Shown piece after piece: positions 1 through 10,499 of a stretch of DNA of 37,657 nucleotides (the stretch's first letter is position 1; every line of letters starts with the position of its first letter). The notes beneath the pieces are model-generated. The model was not told the origin of the DNA, ran no database searches, and saw nothing but the letters and a program-made list of their open reading frames with translations. This stretch comes from Gnetum montanum (taxonomy: Eukaryota > Streptophyta > Gnetopsida > Gnetales > Gnetaceae). The DNA lies in NCBI GenBank assembly GCA_015680685.1, contig MNCI01004885.1, forward strand, positions 64,001 to 101,657, read 5' to 3'. The position numbers were made by a program, and so were the translations under genes.

Positions 1-521
1 ATCACTTTTGGTCCTTATGGCGTAGAGCCTCTTAGATTTGCACCTTGAGCTCTTCTTCCAAGGTACTCCTCTTGATAGCCTCTTGTAAATCCCTCTGTTT
101 GCACTCTTGCATGGTAGCCTCTTGCATCTAGCATTTAACCTCTTAAAGTCTGATTCGGGTTTATCTCTTCCTGCCTGCTTAGCTCCACCTCCCAATGTGC
201 ATGTTCTTGAGCCCTTGCTTCCTCAACAGCTCAGAGCAGGTCAGCCTCATACTAATTCTAGAGCTCATGAAAAACCTACTCTGCCAGTTTGATTTGGTCC
301 TACAATGATGGTTGATAGGTGGTAGAGACATGATCAAGGTCGTCTCCACCCACTGCTAGCGTACCCATCTCCAACTGCTCCTGATCTTGCACGATTGAGG
401 TAGACGACTCACCTTCAAGTGGGGGATGACATTGCATGTAAATCCTTCTGACCTGGAGGGTTTTAGTAGGCACAGGCTCTTGCGGTCTCATAGTGTTCCA
501 TAGAGCCAAGATCAAGCTCAA
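1..521 (-). pseudogene. LINE-A coiled-coil tail downstream of zf-RVT
   Basis: Past the zinc-binding domain the minus strand keeps coding-like character. Segments read SLILALWNTMRPQ (about 520-480), an AVEEARAQEHAHWEVEL stretch near 240-180, and MQEATMQECKQRD continuing into a Glu/Lys/Gln-rich block in 120-1. The composition and spacing of hydrophobic residues are those of an alpha-helical coiled coil. Frames change between segments, so it is a relic. LINE-B has the matching SLILALWEGM segment followed by a longer coiled-coil block, so this belongs to the element family. Whether it was the C-terminus of ORF2 or a separate third ORF cannot be told here. Confidence 0.5.
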
Positions 522-859
522 GTGTCACCTCCATCTACTTGTGCGGAGCACCACTAAGAAGAACTTCGAAAGATTTAGGGTGCAACCACGTTGCATGCAT
601 TGAAGAAAAGCGAAGTGGATGTACTAGAGCTTCCAAGCATTACTAGACTGCACAAAGAACTGTTCAACAAGCTTGGCCACGTCCTGCTTGATGGAAGGAA
701 GAGTAGATTGAGGCACCTATTTGCTTCTTTTCTTTGGGATAGGCCCATGAAAGAAACTCTTTGCATCTTGAAGGCCCCTCCCCAAAGGCAGCACCATCTC
801 CCCCTTTGCCAAGATGCCCAGATACTCTGCAATTCCCACCTCTGTGAGTCTAGTTCATA

Positions 860-967
860 CCTCACGGAAGGTAGTGTAGTCCCTACACTATGAGGAAAAC
901 GAAGCATCAACAACCTCACGGAAGGTAGTGTAGTCCCTACACTATGAGGAAAACGAAGCATCAACAA
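860..967. repeat. Perfect 54-bp tandem duplication
   Basis: The 54-bp unit at 860-913 is repeated without a mismatch at 914-967, inside LINE-A. Each unit carries an inverted repeat, TAGTGTAG / CTACACTA, around a 3-nt loop. Perfect identity within otherwise decayed sequence points to a recent duplication or an assembly artefact. Confidence 0.9.
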
Positions 968-1249
968 GTTTCAGGTCCTTGATTAGCAACAAGAGAAGAT
1001 CTTCCCAACCTATCCACCGCACCAATGCCCAAAGCTATGGATTGCTTTGGAAATGTTGGTAGTTTGGTTCAAAGGTTGGAGTGTATCTCATGGCTGTTGT
1101 TGCCTCTTGCCACAGCCACAAGGCATGGTGAAATATGAAATTGGCACAAGAATGGGTGCGTTTTGAAAAATGAAGGTATTCTATGCCTTACACAACATCC
1201 AAAGGATGACACTGGCCAGGCAATACCCACGCATAAGTGGTGTAGTCGT

Positions 1250-4200
1250 TGAGGTCACCTAGACGACATTTGTGAAGAGGCATTGATGGAGAAAGTGTTG
1301 TGGCGTCTCATCTACCATATTACAGAATGGACATGTGGCATCAATCTGCAGACCTTGTGCCCAAAGCAATGCCTGAATACATAGAGCACCTTTCACTGCC
1401 AATCAGAGGAAGCATTTAATTTTCTTAGGTAAATGACCACATTGAATTTGTCGCTAGCCTAGGATTGTTGGGAACTTCATGCGCATTAAATCACACGATT
1501 GGGCACCTAGCAGTGTCATCTATTGTAATTTCTGCATAGTGGCATAGATACTATGCCATATTTGGGAATCCTGGGGAACTGTGTGCCACATCATATATTT
1601 GTGTCATAAGATCATAACCCAAGGCCTCATAACTTTGACATTTAAAATTTGATTGACAAGGACTTGATATCCCATCATAACCACATCCTGGAACTTGGTG
1701 ATACCTAGCCCATTAGCATTCTTAGGATGTGCCAGCTTCTTGTGTTCGCCCCCGTTGTCACCTAACCAAATGAAGTTTCGAATAATTTGATCAATCCGTT
1801 CAATCACCCCTTGTGGAGGCACAACCACTGATGCGGTGTATCTTCTGATTGCTAGCAACATCGATGTGGCTAGAATCATTCTTTCTTTCCTTGTGAGAAA
1901 GCAACAAGTTTAGTGCTGAACATTAGTTTGGAGTTATTGGATGAGGTGGATTTAGGTATCTTTTCTTTGCCAATTGAAAATGGGGATCCCTAGGTAGGTA
2001 TCTTGCTGGGAGCCTTGTAGAATTCCCAGGGTACTACAAAAACGACTTTTCACCTTAATGTCCATACAAAGAAAGTGGGCTGTGGACTTCCCTCAATTGA
2101 CCTTCAATCCAATCTCCCGGGACATTCTATTTAGGGTCCTGGCCACAACATTTGCTTGTGGTACGACCACTTGAGTAAATAGGATCATATCATCTGCATA
2201 GTGCTATGCTATGCACATGACCCCTTTGATCCTGAGTCTTTGAACCCCTTCTGATTTGCAATAGGCATTCATGGTATCCATAGCAATAATAAAAAGAGAA
2301 GGTGACAATGGGTCCCCTTGCCTTGGCCTCCACTGCGGGGAGGAGAACCCCCATAAATGTCCATTAACATCAAAAGAATAAGCTCTTGAAGTCTGAATAT
2401 GAATACACAAGTCTACAAATCGGGGGTGCAACCCCTTCCTAAGCATAATGTCTTTCAGTGTTGTTCAAGATACTGTATCATAGGCCTTAGCAATGTCAAG
2501 CTTGAGGCACATACTTGGGAAACACATTCACTTCAAAGAGTGCATGATATCTTGGAACAAAAGGATTTGGTCTTCGATGGACCTACCTTTAACAAAGCTT
2601 GTTTGCTAAGGACCCACTAGGATCGACATAAGGGGTTGGAGCCTAGTGACAAGAATCTTAGTGAGTAGCTGAAGCAGGGTATTGCAAACCCCAATTGGCT
2701 TGCAATGTGTTGGTTCTGTGGGCTTAACCACTTTTGGGATGAGAATGATTCCTGAGCAATTAATCTCATTATGAACCTAGCCCTAATGCAACATCAAATT
2801 GAAGACATCCAAGATATCCCCAAGTATATCAAAAAACATTTTGAGAAATTCTATAGGCCAACCATTTGGCCTTGGAGCTTTGTTTGACCTCATGGATTGT
2901 AGTGCCTCTGAAATTTCCTGTTTGGTAATGGGCAGCATTAGCCTTATGTTCTGTTGAGGTTGAACAACCCTATCTATGTGAATAGAGCTGGGGGAGGTAT
3001 CTCCCCTTGACCAAATTTTGGCCCAATGTTGCATAGTAGTTGCAATGGCTTGACCTCCCTACATCAGAGCGTCACTTTGAATAATGCCATGAATCTTTTT
3101 GGCCTTCTTATTTGCCTTGGCCACTGCAAAAAAGAACCTACTATTTTGATCTCCATCTTTCAACCATGTTGTGTGACTACATTCCCGCCAATATTGTTCT
3201 TCTTCCGCCGACAATTTCTGTACTTGAAGGAGAACATCATATTCCTCCTACTTGAGTGGTTGTTCCTACTCTTGTTGAGCTTGAATACCTCGTAGTCTCG
3301 CTATTAGCTCGTTTAGATATTCCTTGAAGGCATACTTCTTGCCCTTTCACCTTGCTCCAATCTTTTTCTTCAGGGTAGCTTACCCCATTTTTAAGAAATC
3401 TCTAGGATCTCTTTCGGTTTGGGTGTCCCTTCCACACTTCATAAACCAGGTTTGCCAGCCAAGCTCTCTCAAACTAAACAGTTGCTGTTTCAGATTGTTT
3501 GTCATGCTGAAGGAGCAAAGTAGTGCCCTATGGTCTGAAGCCCTCATCTCAAGCCCCTAAACATGTATCTCCTATTTCAAGATCAGAACAGAGCTTACCC
3601 AAACTCAATCAATTCTAGACATGACTCGCTCTTTGCCTTTTCTTCTATTACTCTAGGTATACTAATAGCCACTAATCTCCACATCAACAAGGTCAAATGT
3701 TTGAGGATATCCAATGGATTCATGACTACCAGGCGTGGGGGGTGGGGTGTTGCGTTGGTGTGGTGTGGTGTGGGGTGAGGGTGTATAGGGTGTGTGTGTG
3801 TGTGTTGAAGCTCCCCTGGTGTTCTCCCAAGGGTACAACCTCTGATTAAAGTCTTCAATAATAAGCTAAGCTGTTCAATTTGGAATCTTCTTAACAATTT
3901 AGTGGAGCTCGTCTTGCTATTTGGTTTGGGTACAACCTTTGATTAAAATCTTCAATAATAAGCTAAGTTGTTCGATCTGGAATCTTCTTAGCAATTTAGT
4001 GAATCTCCCCCATGTAGTCTCGCTATTAGCTCATCTTTATATTCCTTGAAGGCATAGTTCTTGCGCCTTCACCTTGCTCTAATCTTTTTCTTCAAGGTAG
4101 TTAACCCCATCTTCAGGAAATCTCTGGGATCTCTCTGGTTTGGGTGTCCCTTCCACACTTCATAAACTAGGTTTGCCAACCAAGCTCTCTCAAACCTAAA

Positions 4201-4878
4201 CAATCATTGTCCCAAATTGGCTGTTGTGTTGAAGGAGCAAAGTAGCGCCCTAAGATTTGAAGCCCTCATCTTGAGCCCCTAAACATGTATGTCATGTTTC
4301 AACATCAGAATAGAGCTTACCCAAACTCATCAATTCTAGACATGACTCACTCTTTGCCTTTTCTTCTATTACTCTAGGTATATTGATAGCTAATAATCTC
4401 CACATCAACAAGGTCAAAAGTCTGAAGATATCTAATGGATTCATGACTACTAGGTGGGTGCTTGGGGAGGGGGGGTACAACCTCTGATTAAAATCTTCAA
4501 TAATAAGCTAAGCTGTTTGATCTATAATCTTCGCAGAAATTTGATGGAGCTCAATCAGATGGGCCTCTAGATCTTGGGGCCCATAGAAGTTTGTTATCCA
4601 TATGGCTTGTGCCAACATGAAGGTTGTAATACTCCATCTTGAGAAATCCAGCAACTGTATAGCAACACAAGAAATGGTGGCCAATCCTCCAACCTTCCCT
4701 ATTGAGTCCACAAACATTGTCTATCATCTCGACCATTCCAAAGCCTGCCTCTCTACCCCTACGAATTTGGTCTCTTGCAAGCACACGACATCCACATTCT
4801 TCTTTCTCACAACTCTCTTAGGGTACTTCTTTTGTAGGGGGTACCTTGTCCCCTGCAATTCCATGAAAGGATATTCAT
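1250..4878 (-). pseudogene. LINE-A ORF2: endonuclease, reverse transcriptase, zf-RVT
   Basis: ORF2 nicks target DNA and reverse-transcribes the element RNA. The start at 4878 begins MNILSWNCRGQGT, the standard LINE endonuclease opening, followed by VVCLQETKF with the catalytic Glu of the QETK motif, then a GGLATIS segment and ITNFYGPQ. The RT begins near 3030-2780 (SNKAPRPNGWPIEFL, where the usual GPDG has become RPNG). It continues with motif B RQGDPLSPSLF in 2446-2204 and an intact HYADD at about 2200-2189. The RT thumb lies at 1879-1604. The zinc-binding domain (CPFC, then HFLHQC) is near 1345-1255. The endonuclease half is disrupted by a roughly 720-bp duplication. In-frame stops are numerous. 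Identification as L1-type ORF2 is firm; activity is ruled out. Confidence 0.85.
3292..4555 (-). repeat. Partial tandem duplication of the LINE-A endonuclease region
   Basis: A block starting GTAGTCTCGCTATTAGCTC at 3292 recurs at 4014, an offset of 722 bp, and the similarity continues to about 4475. A 78-bp sub-block (GTACAACCTCTGATTAAA and onward) occurs three times: about 3832-3909, 3930-4007 and 4476-4555. The copies have diverged by many substitutions, so the duplication is old. At each junction between the large and small blocks sits a G-rich tract: a GGGGT/GT run at 3736-3805 and a GGGGAGGGGGGG run near 4457-4468. The result is an endonuclease with repeated modules. Confidence 0.85.
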
Positions 4879-5248
4879 GGTTTATTGGTGCACCTTTTCT
4901 TGTACATCCATTTCAAGGTGGTTTGGATCCTTAAATCAATCTCCTTCTGCGTTTTTTTAGTATCAATTTGAAGTCTGTGGGGTGTCCTATTTTCTTTGGC
5001 TCAACAACCTCATCAAAGCTAGATCCCTCCTTCACTTGCAATGTTTGAAGAACAAGCTTCATCAGTGGTTTGGAGGAGCCCTGCTCTACTGAAAGCCAAT
5101 CACCCGAAGGTAGAACTTGAAATGGGGATTCCATCACACCAGCCAAGGGTGTGTTCTTTGTAAGCTCCAGCTCACCCAGCAAGGAAAACTAGTTTCACAT
5201 TCCCCCCTTTTTGTTGGCCAACCCCCCATGGTCAAGGGTGGGGGAAGG

Positions 5249-6460
5249 TCAGGGTGAGACATGGTGCGGAGAAGAGGGGGGAGATGAAGGGTAGGGGACA
5301 TGCCTTGAAGAAGGGGGAACTTGAGGAGCTCTCAGTGCTGTCAAAGCCCCAACGGTCCTTCTGTATCTTTGGCTGAAAATAGTCCACCCATCTTTATCCA
5401 ACTGCCAAGCCAACACTCTACACTCCTCAATAGTGTGATTCCCTTCTCCACAAACCCCATAGCTTCTGAAACCCATAGGTTTTTCCCATGTAGGAGGCTA
5501 CATATTGAAGTTCTCATACTCCACTCCTAGAATCTCCTCCCCAGTTGGCAAAGAATAAAATCTCAAGGAGAGGGACCACCAAACATAGAAATGAACCAAT
5601 CCTATTCTCTCCATTGTTATGGTGAATTTGTCAAAGGCCATGAATTCGAAAAACCTTGCGAGAGTATGTAGGAAGTTTGATGACCAAAGCTCCCATGGCA
5701 CATCTGACACCCTGATCCAAATTGGGGCTCATGAAAATAGGTCCACTGCATGGTGAGCACTTGGCCTCCAAGGCACCAGAGTCAATCCCTTGGCTCCAAA
5801 GAACCATAGCCCCCTAGCAATATACGATACTTGGCATCTAGATTTTGAAAAAACAAAAAAGCAGCAGATCTCTTGATAGCACATGAATCTCCAACCCTGG
5901 AATCCCCTAGGTCGAGATAGCCCAGTGCCTCATTGCCTCCAATTGCAGTCTAGCTCTTGCTAAGATGAAACACCAAATGAGGTTGTGACGCATTGTGTGG
6001 ATCCCCTCCAGGGCAGACACATGAGCCTCACCCTATCCCCTAGGTGATAGACCTAATCAACTCCCTCCATACCTGGTTTCTACTCAACAATGGGCTGTCC
6101 ACCTTGACCATCCAAAGAGGCCCACTTTGGACTAGTAAAAATAGCACATTTGGCAACAGCAACATAGGTGCCCTTATCTAGTAAGCTTGCATAGGCCCCT
6201 CCCACAGCCGCAACATCATTGCTTAACCTCTTTGTCCTGTAGAAATCAAACCTAAAACCCGTAGTGTTGTTGCTCCTTCCTCCATTGTGACCTCTTTCTT
6301 CTACATTGCCACCGTTTTCCCTAACAACGTTGGATTCAGCCCCGCTCCTCACCACCGTGCTCCACTCCACCATGCTCTTCACCACATTCCTCTCCATCGT
6401 GCTCCACTCCACTTGGCTCACCATAGCTCTATCTCTACCAAGTTTGGGATATCTTATCAT
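5249..6460 (-). pseudogene. LINE-A ORF1: DUF4283-like RNA-binding protein with zinc knuckle
   Basis: ORF1 of plant L1 elements makes a nucleic-acid-binding protein that coats the element RNA. The N-terminal part is open from 6460 to 6080. A second block runs from about 5805 to 5249 and reads VPWRPSAHHAVDLFS, stop, APIWIRVSDVPWELW, then a VEYEN segment, the usual core of DUF4283 proteins. One in-frame TAG just before 5497 separates this from a zinc knuckle that reads YGVCGEGNHTIEEC. A CX2CX4HX4C knuckle needs a first Cys, but here it is Tyr, so metal binding is probably lost. The C-terminal part is Pro/Ser-rich. A further open stretch at 5182-4931 may be the end of ORF1. The family call is sound; the exact boundaries are inferred. 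Confidence 0.75.
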
Positions 6461-6520
6461 AAGTTTGGATATGTGGTCTTCTTGGATTTTGATTGCTTCA
6501 TGGACTCTTCCTAGTTTTTA

Positions 6521-7079
6521 AATTGAAAGTTTTCAAAAGGAACTTTCTAATTAGTTTAAGAAATCATTTTGATTGACAGGTCATGGAATACATGACTAAT
6601 CAAAACATAGTAGCAATCTTACAAACAATAAAACATTCTAGCTCCATCTCTTTTCAACATTCATCTTGTCCATTCTATTAATAGATGTTGAATCAACAAC
6701 CATTATATCCTTAGTTCATGCATCGTTAGTAGTACACATCAACATATTACCACAACTTAGATTTAATCACAGTGAAGCATTATAGAACCAATCAGTAGTA
6801 CATCATTCAGCCAATGCATACTAGAGTTGTGATTCAACATATAGGTCATTAGCATATTAACAATACTCAAATCTAACAATTATGCAATTATAGATAGATT
6901 AACAATTCAGCATCAAATCATACAAATTATCAAGCTCATCAACAACACTTAAATCAATCAACACAAACATATCAATAGCACTTAAACCCATCAGCACAAG
7001 CATAGTAGCAGGCTGCAAAGTTCTAATCATTTTAATGATGACATCACTTTCGGGCAAATCTTTTTCGTCTTGAGTCCAC
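6521..7079. other. AT-rich stretch between LINE-A and the Copia gag remnant
   Basis: No convincing coding frame or structural motif. It probably holds eroded Copia internal sequence continuous with the gag start to its right, joined to the 5' end of LINE-A. The exact junction is not visible. Confidence 0.4.
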
Positions 7080-7265
7080 CTTGGCTTTGTGGTGCTTCTG
7101 GTGCTATTGATGGGTGGCATGTATCCCTCTAGGATGGGTATCCCTCTAGGATGGATTCCTGGACTTTGAACTCCATGGATTTGAAGAGTCTTTGCATTCT
7201 AGCCTTCTAGTACACCAAGTCAATCCCATTGAACATTGGTGGCTTGCTGTATGATGTCCCTTCCA
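7080..7265 (-). pseudogene. SIRE-like Copia gag, N-terminal fragment
   Basis: From an ATG at 7265 the minus strand reads MEGTSYSKPPMFNGIDLVY, then a stop where Trp is expected, then KARMQRLFKSMEF. This is the usual start of gag in SIRE/Maximus-type Copia elements, where KPPxFxGxNxxYWKxRM is typical. The stop is TAG, one G-to-A step from TGG. It lies 43 bp downstream of the primer-binding site, as expected. The frame breaks after about 40 codons. The remainder of the element has been lost or is unrecognisable, and LINE-A follows. Confidence 0.65.
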
Positions 7266-7307
7266 TTGTTCACTCTTGAGATGTTAAGCTCAAAAACTGA
7301 GAGTACC

Positions 7308-7321
7308 GAGCTTCAATACCA
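7308..7321 (-). other. Primer-binding site, initiator-Met tRNA type
   Basis: The minus strand reads TGGTATTGAAGCTC directly inside the LTR end (…CCTCA). Copia elements commonly carry TGGTATCAGAGC here, matching the 3' end of initiator Met-tRNA. This one shows a few substitutions. Confidence 0.65.
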
Positions 7322-7917
7322 CTTGAGGATCGAGAATTTAGAAGGGGGTTAAATAAGTTCCCCAATTTGAAAAATCAAGACAACCAACTGTGCACTCAAA
7401 TTTACGTGGTTCCCCAACTTGGGTACTTACTTGGAAGGTAGAATCCTTGCACATCTCCATACTTTGTTCCTTCAAAAATGTGGTTTAAAGGGCACTACAA
7501 CCTTGATAAAGTTTGAGCTCCTTAAAGAGTGTTTTCTTGTAGGGAACACACTCAACCCCGCAAGGTCCCAACAAGCTTAAAATGTGGTTTCAAGGATCCC
7601 ACAACCTTTACAATGATGTGAGTTTCGCACAGAGTGTTTTCTCTCAAGAAACATTCTCAAACCTGCAAGGTCCCGACAAGTTCAATGGTTGCCTTTTCAC
7701 AAGAAGCACATCAACCTTGTAGGGCTTACAAAGGGAGAAATAGAATCAAGGGGAGAATGTAACTATACTTTACAAATTCCTTGCTTTGAGGCACTTGAGA
7801 AATACAAAACAACTCAGAAAGGATAGAAAATTGAAGAACAAGTCAATTCACAAGATGTATACAATGAAGGAATATTCGTGTGAATGGTGCTCATCATTTT
7901 CCCAAAGATATTATTTC

Positions 7918-7928
7918 CTTTATAGCCT
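7918..7928 (-). promoter_or_regulatory. LTR TATA box
   Basis: The minus strand reads GGCTATAAAGG, a good plant TATA element. The motif array lies upstream of it in the transcription direction (about 7983-8195), fitting a U3 promoter. Transcription would run leftward into R/U5 and the primer-binding site. Confidence 0.55.
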
Positions 7929-7982
7929 CTGTCCTTGTCAAATAACCATTGGGATTCGTGCAATGACTAGAAAATGACTAGG

Positions 7983-8195
7983 CAGGACATCCCATTCGAG
8001 CTTGGGATGTCTCACTAATTTTTTCTGTGCTTGTAGGTAGGACATCCTATTGGAAATTGGGACGTCTCACATGGATGTCCCAACTGGGACATCTTAGGAA
8101 CAATTGGGATGTTTGCTGTTTTTGTGGGACATCTGGCCTGAAACTTGAGCTTTGCCACTAGGATGTTTGTTAATCTTTTGGGACGTCTTGGCAGA
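7983..8195 (-). promoter_or_regulatory. Array of GGGAYGTCY palindromic motifs in LTR U3
   Basis: About nine copies of a GGGACGTCY / GGGAYATCY type motif occur in both orientations. They include a perfect 20-nt inverted repeat at 8074-8093 (GATGTCCCA, two bases, TGGGACATC). Intact copies hold the ACGT core recognised by plant bZIP factors, while decayed copies show C-to-T or G-to-A changes. A related GACGTC array lies at 15281-15488 in the sister LTR. A role as enhancer is an inference. Confidence 0.6.
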
Positions 8196-8399
8196 TACCG
8201 GAACACCTTCTTTTGACTTTTAGGCTTCATGCACCTTTGTCATTTTGTCAAACTCTTGTAATCTCAATTGAGACTTTGTCATCTTAGATTGACAACTCAG
8301 CTCTCATCTTGCTCTTTGTCCTGATCTCTTCTTGGCATCATTTAAGCTCTTGTCCTGATCTCATATACTCTCTTGATCTCATCATACTCTTGTCATCTT

Positions 8400-8511
8400 G
8401 TTCTTATCTTAGTGCTGCAAGCTTTATTCAAATACATTTTCCACATTCTCCATTTGTTCTTATCTTAGTGCTGCAAGCTTTATTCAAATACATTTTCCAC
8501 ATTCTCCATTT
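8400..8511. repeat. Perfect 56-bp tandem duplication in LTR
   Basis: The 56-bp unit at 8400-8455 is repeated exactly at 8456-8511, close to the 5' end of the minus-strand LTR. Confidence 0.9.
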
Positions 8512-8542
8512 TTCAAGGTTTTGACATACCAAAAGGTAAACA

Positions 8543-9911
8543 ATCACCAGGATGATGATGATTATGAGTGAAAACAATCAATATATTATGACAGAAACAC
8601 CGAAAGAAAGTGGGTGTGTTGGAATGACAGATATAATGATTTATTAATAAAGAGTTTTGGCAGGTCTTGTATCATTTTAGTGCTGAGAAAATTTAAGCTA
8701 TTGAGGGTAACTTAAAACTAATAAAATTGTAATGGCGATACAATTTATGGTAAGATACGAATAATATTGTAGTTGATCACGTTGTTAGCATTTACCAGTG
8801 CATTGGAGGGTTAATGAAACTGAAACAAATGAGATTTTAAATGTAGCTTTCATCAAACTTCTATTCTGGAATTCATTGTAGTTTGTTTATCTTCATAATT
8901 TGCGTTTTTCTTTCATGTGATGCTGTTACTATTTAATCTCATTAACATGTTCATTGGTTTCTCTCACAATGTATGTTTGGTTTTATCTTCAAGTTAAGGA
9001 GGTTTGTGTCCTTGGGGTGTGATTGCAAATGTAATGGTTATTTGGTTAGTGGGGCTCTTTTTCAAGATAAAACTAATAAATCCCAGAGCTTGGTTTTACT
9101 TCGTGACTTATTTTTCAGAGTTCTGCACATTTTTATTTTTGGGGTAACTCAAGCACTTTCATAATAAGTTTTGAATGTTGCATTCTCTAATTCAAGGTTT
9201 ATTATTTTAATTACATCTGCAAATATATTAACTGTTTCACAAAAAGTCACCAAAGTTTTCTTTCTTTGTATTCTTCTTCTTCATATTACTTAATTTGAAT
9301 TCCTTTTCATTTTGTACCAAATTCAAAGATTTAACTCTGAATTGTCAGGGGGAGAGGAGGTAGAGGTGAAAGATTAATGATGGATAATCAGTGGGAGAGG
9401 AGCCAGAGGATGCTAAGACAAAGTTGGTTATCAAATTTGAAGCAGTTAATGACAATTTTTTGTGATTTTATAGATCCAGGAAAAACTGCAAAATAAAAAT
9501 GATTTTAAGAATTGTTATTTTATATATGGCATGTCAATGCATTTAGATTTTACATGTAAAAAAAGTACTACTGTAAGAGAAATTATGCGTGATTGCCGTG
9601 GAAGCCAAATGCAAGAAATAACCTTACCTAAAATTTGTTTAAACCCTCAATCATTCTATTGTTATGGTACTATAAAGTTGTTGCTGCATTTATATTGATA
9701 GCCGTTCACACGTTTTATCATTCGTTTCCAAATTCTCTTCAGTATTCATTGGAAATTCCCAGGCTGACGTAAGCTTGATCAAATGGTAGGGTTCTTCCTT
9801 TCCATAAGAACCCTCCCCATTCTAGCATTTCTATCTCAAAACAATGAATCTGCAAGGGTGTAATGTGTCATGGGTTGATTTTGATGGGCTTTATTATGCG
9901 TGCAAATAGGC
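8543..9911. other. AT-rich spacer without a recognised gene
   Basis: No long or family-matching frame. One stretch at about 9350-9496 looks like a possible last exon: a pyrimidine-rich tract ends TTGTCAG, and the following frame opens GRGGRGERLMMDNQ and stops 48 codons later at TAA. Gly/Arg repeats like this occur at the C-termini of some RNA-binding proteins, but nothing upstream connects to it. The rest may be unique intergenic DNA or unrecognisable old repeats. Confidence 0.4.
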
Positions 9912-10499
9912 TTTTTTTTTTTGGAAAAGTAGTAAGGTATATTAACAATGGAAAATGATATGTACAGTAAATCCCTGCCACCAGATCCACAGGGCGACAA
10001 CCGAAAACAGAAAGAAATCCCAGATGAGGGCAACCACTCCCCAAACCCCTCAAAAACTCTCATCGGAGATAATGGTGGGCAGCCTAATAACCTTCCCCAA
10101 ACCCCACATTGCAAAATTCTATAACGAACCCGTATTAAGAAACAAACTATGACAAAATTGGACCAAGGCCCCACACAACCCACAATACCCCTTAAACATG
10201 GTTTGAGCTAGACCCAACACAAGAAACAAAACAAAGCATCATCATAGATGGAGAGGTAGTTGGTTGCAATCCCAATTGATTTGCTCCTAACAATGAATTG
10301 CATCAAGCGTAGTTCGACGCCTTTTGGAATTAACAAAAGAGGCATCTCTTGAAAATCTTTGATAGCCATAGCCCTCTTAGCAGCCTTTGTAGAACTTCTC
10401 CTTTTGTCCAAATGCAACTCTCAGCCTTGGTGTCTAATATGCCTTCACAGGGAGCTATAAGGTGCTTCCCTACCAATATTCAAAATAACATAGGGGCAA

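Larger units (their letters stand above)
1..6520 (-). mobile_element. LINE-A, L1-type non-LTR retrotransposon, degraded, 3' end beyond window
   Basis: Read on the minus strand, this interval has the order of a plant L1-like LINE: ORF1 with a DUF4283-like domain and zinc knuckle (6460-5249), ORF2 with an AP-type endonuclease starting near 4878, a reverse transcriptase (about 3034-1600), a zinc-binding zf-RVT segment (about 1345-1255), and then a coiled-coil-rich stretch to the window edge. Stops and frameshifts occur throughout, so the copy is dead. The right boundary near 6520 is where ORF1-like coding fades and is approximate. The 3' end and any target-site duplication lie outside the window. 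LINE-B (9912-12905) is a related, 5'-truncated copy. Confidence 0.85.
7324..8542 (-). mobile_element. 5' LTR of a SIRE-like Copia element (about 1.2 kb)
   Basis: On the minus strand the segment starts TGTTTACCTTTTGGTATGTC at 8542 and ends …CGATCCTCA at 7324, next to a Met-tRNA primer site. Its start aligns with the plus-strand LTR at 14969, which has a similar GTATGT(GT)CAAAA…AAAATGGAG stretch following a polypurine tract. The LTR contains an array of GGGACGTC-like palindromic motifs, a TATA box at 7918-7928 and a perfect 56-bp duplication. Both LTR fragments carry the ACGT/AYGT motif array, which supports a single family. The partner LTR of this copy is not in the window. Confidence 0.7.

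Noticed and set aside
7983-8195. CRISPR-like array of short repeats
   Set aside because: Repeats are 9-10 bp, in both orientations and irregularly spaced, and the context is a plant LTR.
9836-10183. 115-residue minus-strand ORF at the LINE-B 3' end
   Set aside because: Lies in the LINE 3' untranslated region and ends beyond the poly(A); no recognisable domain.
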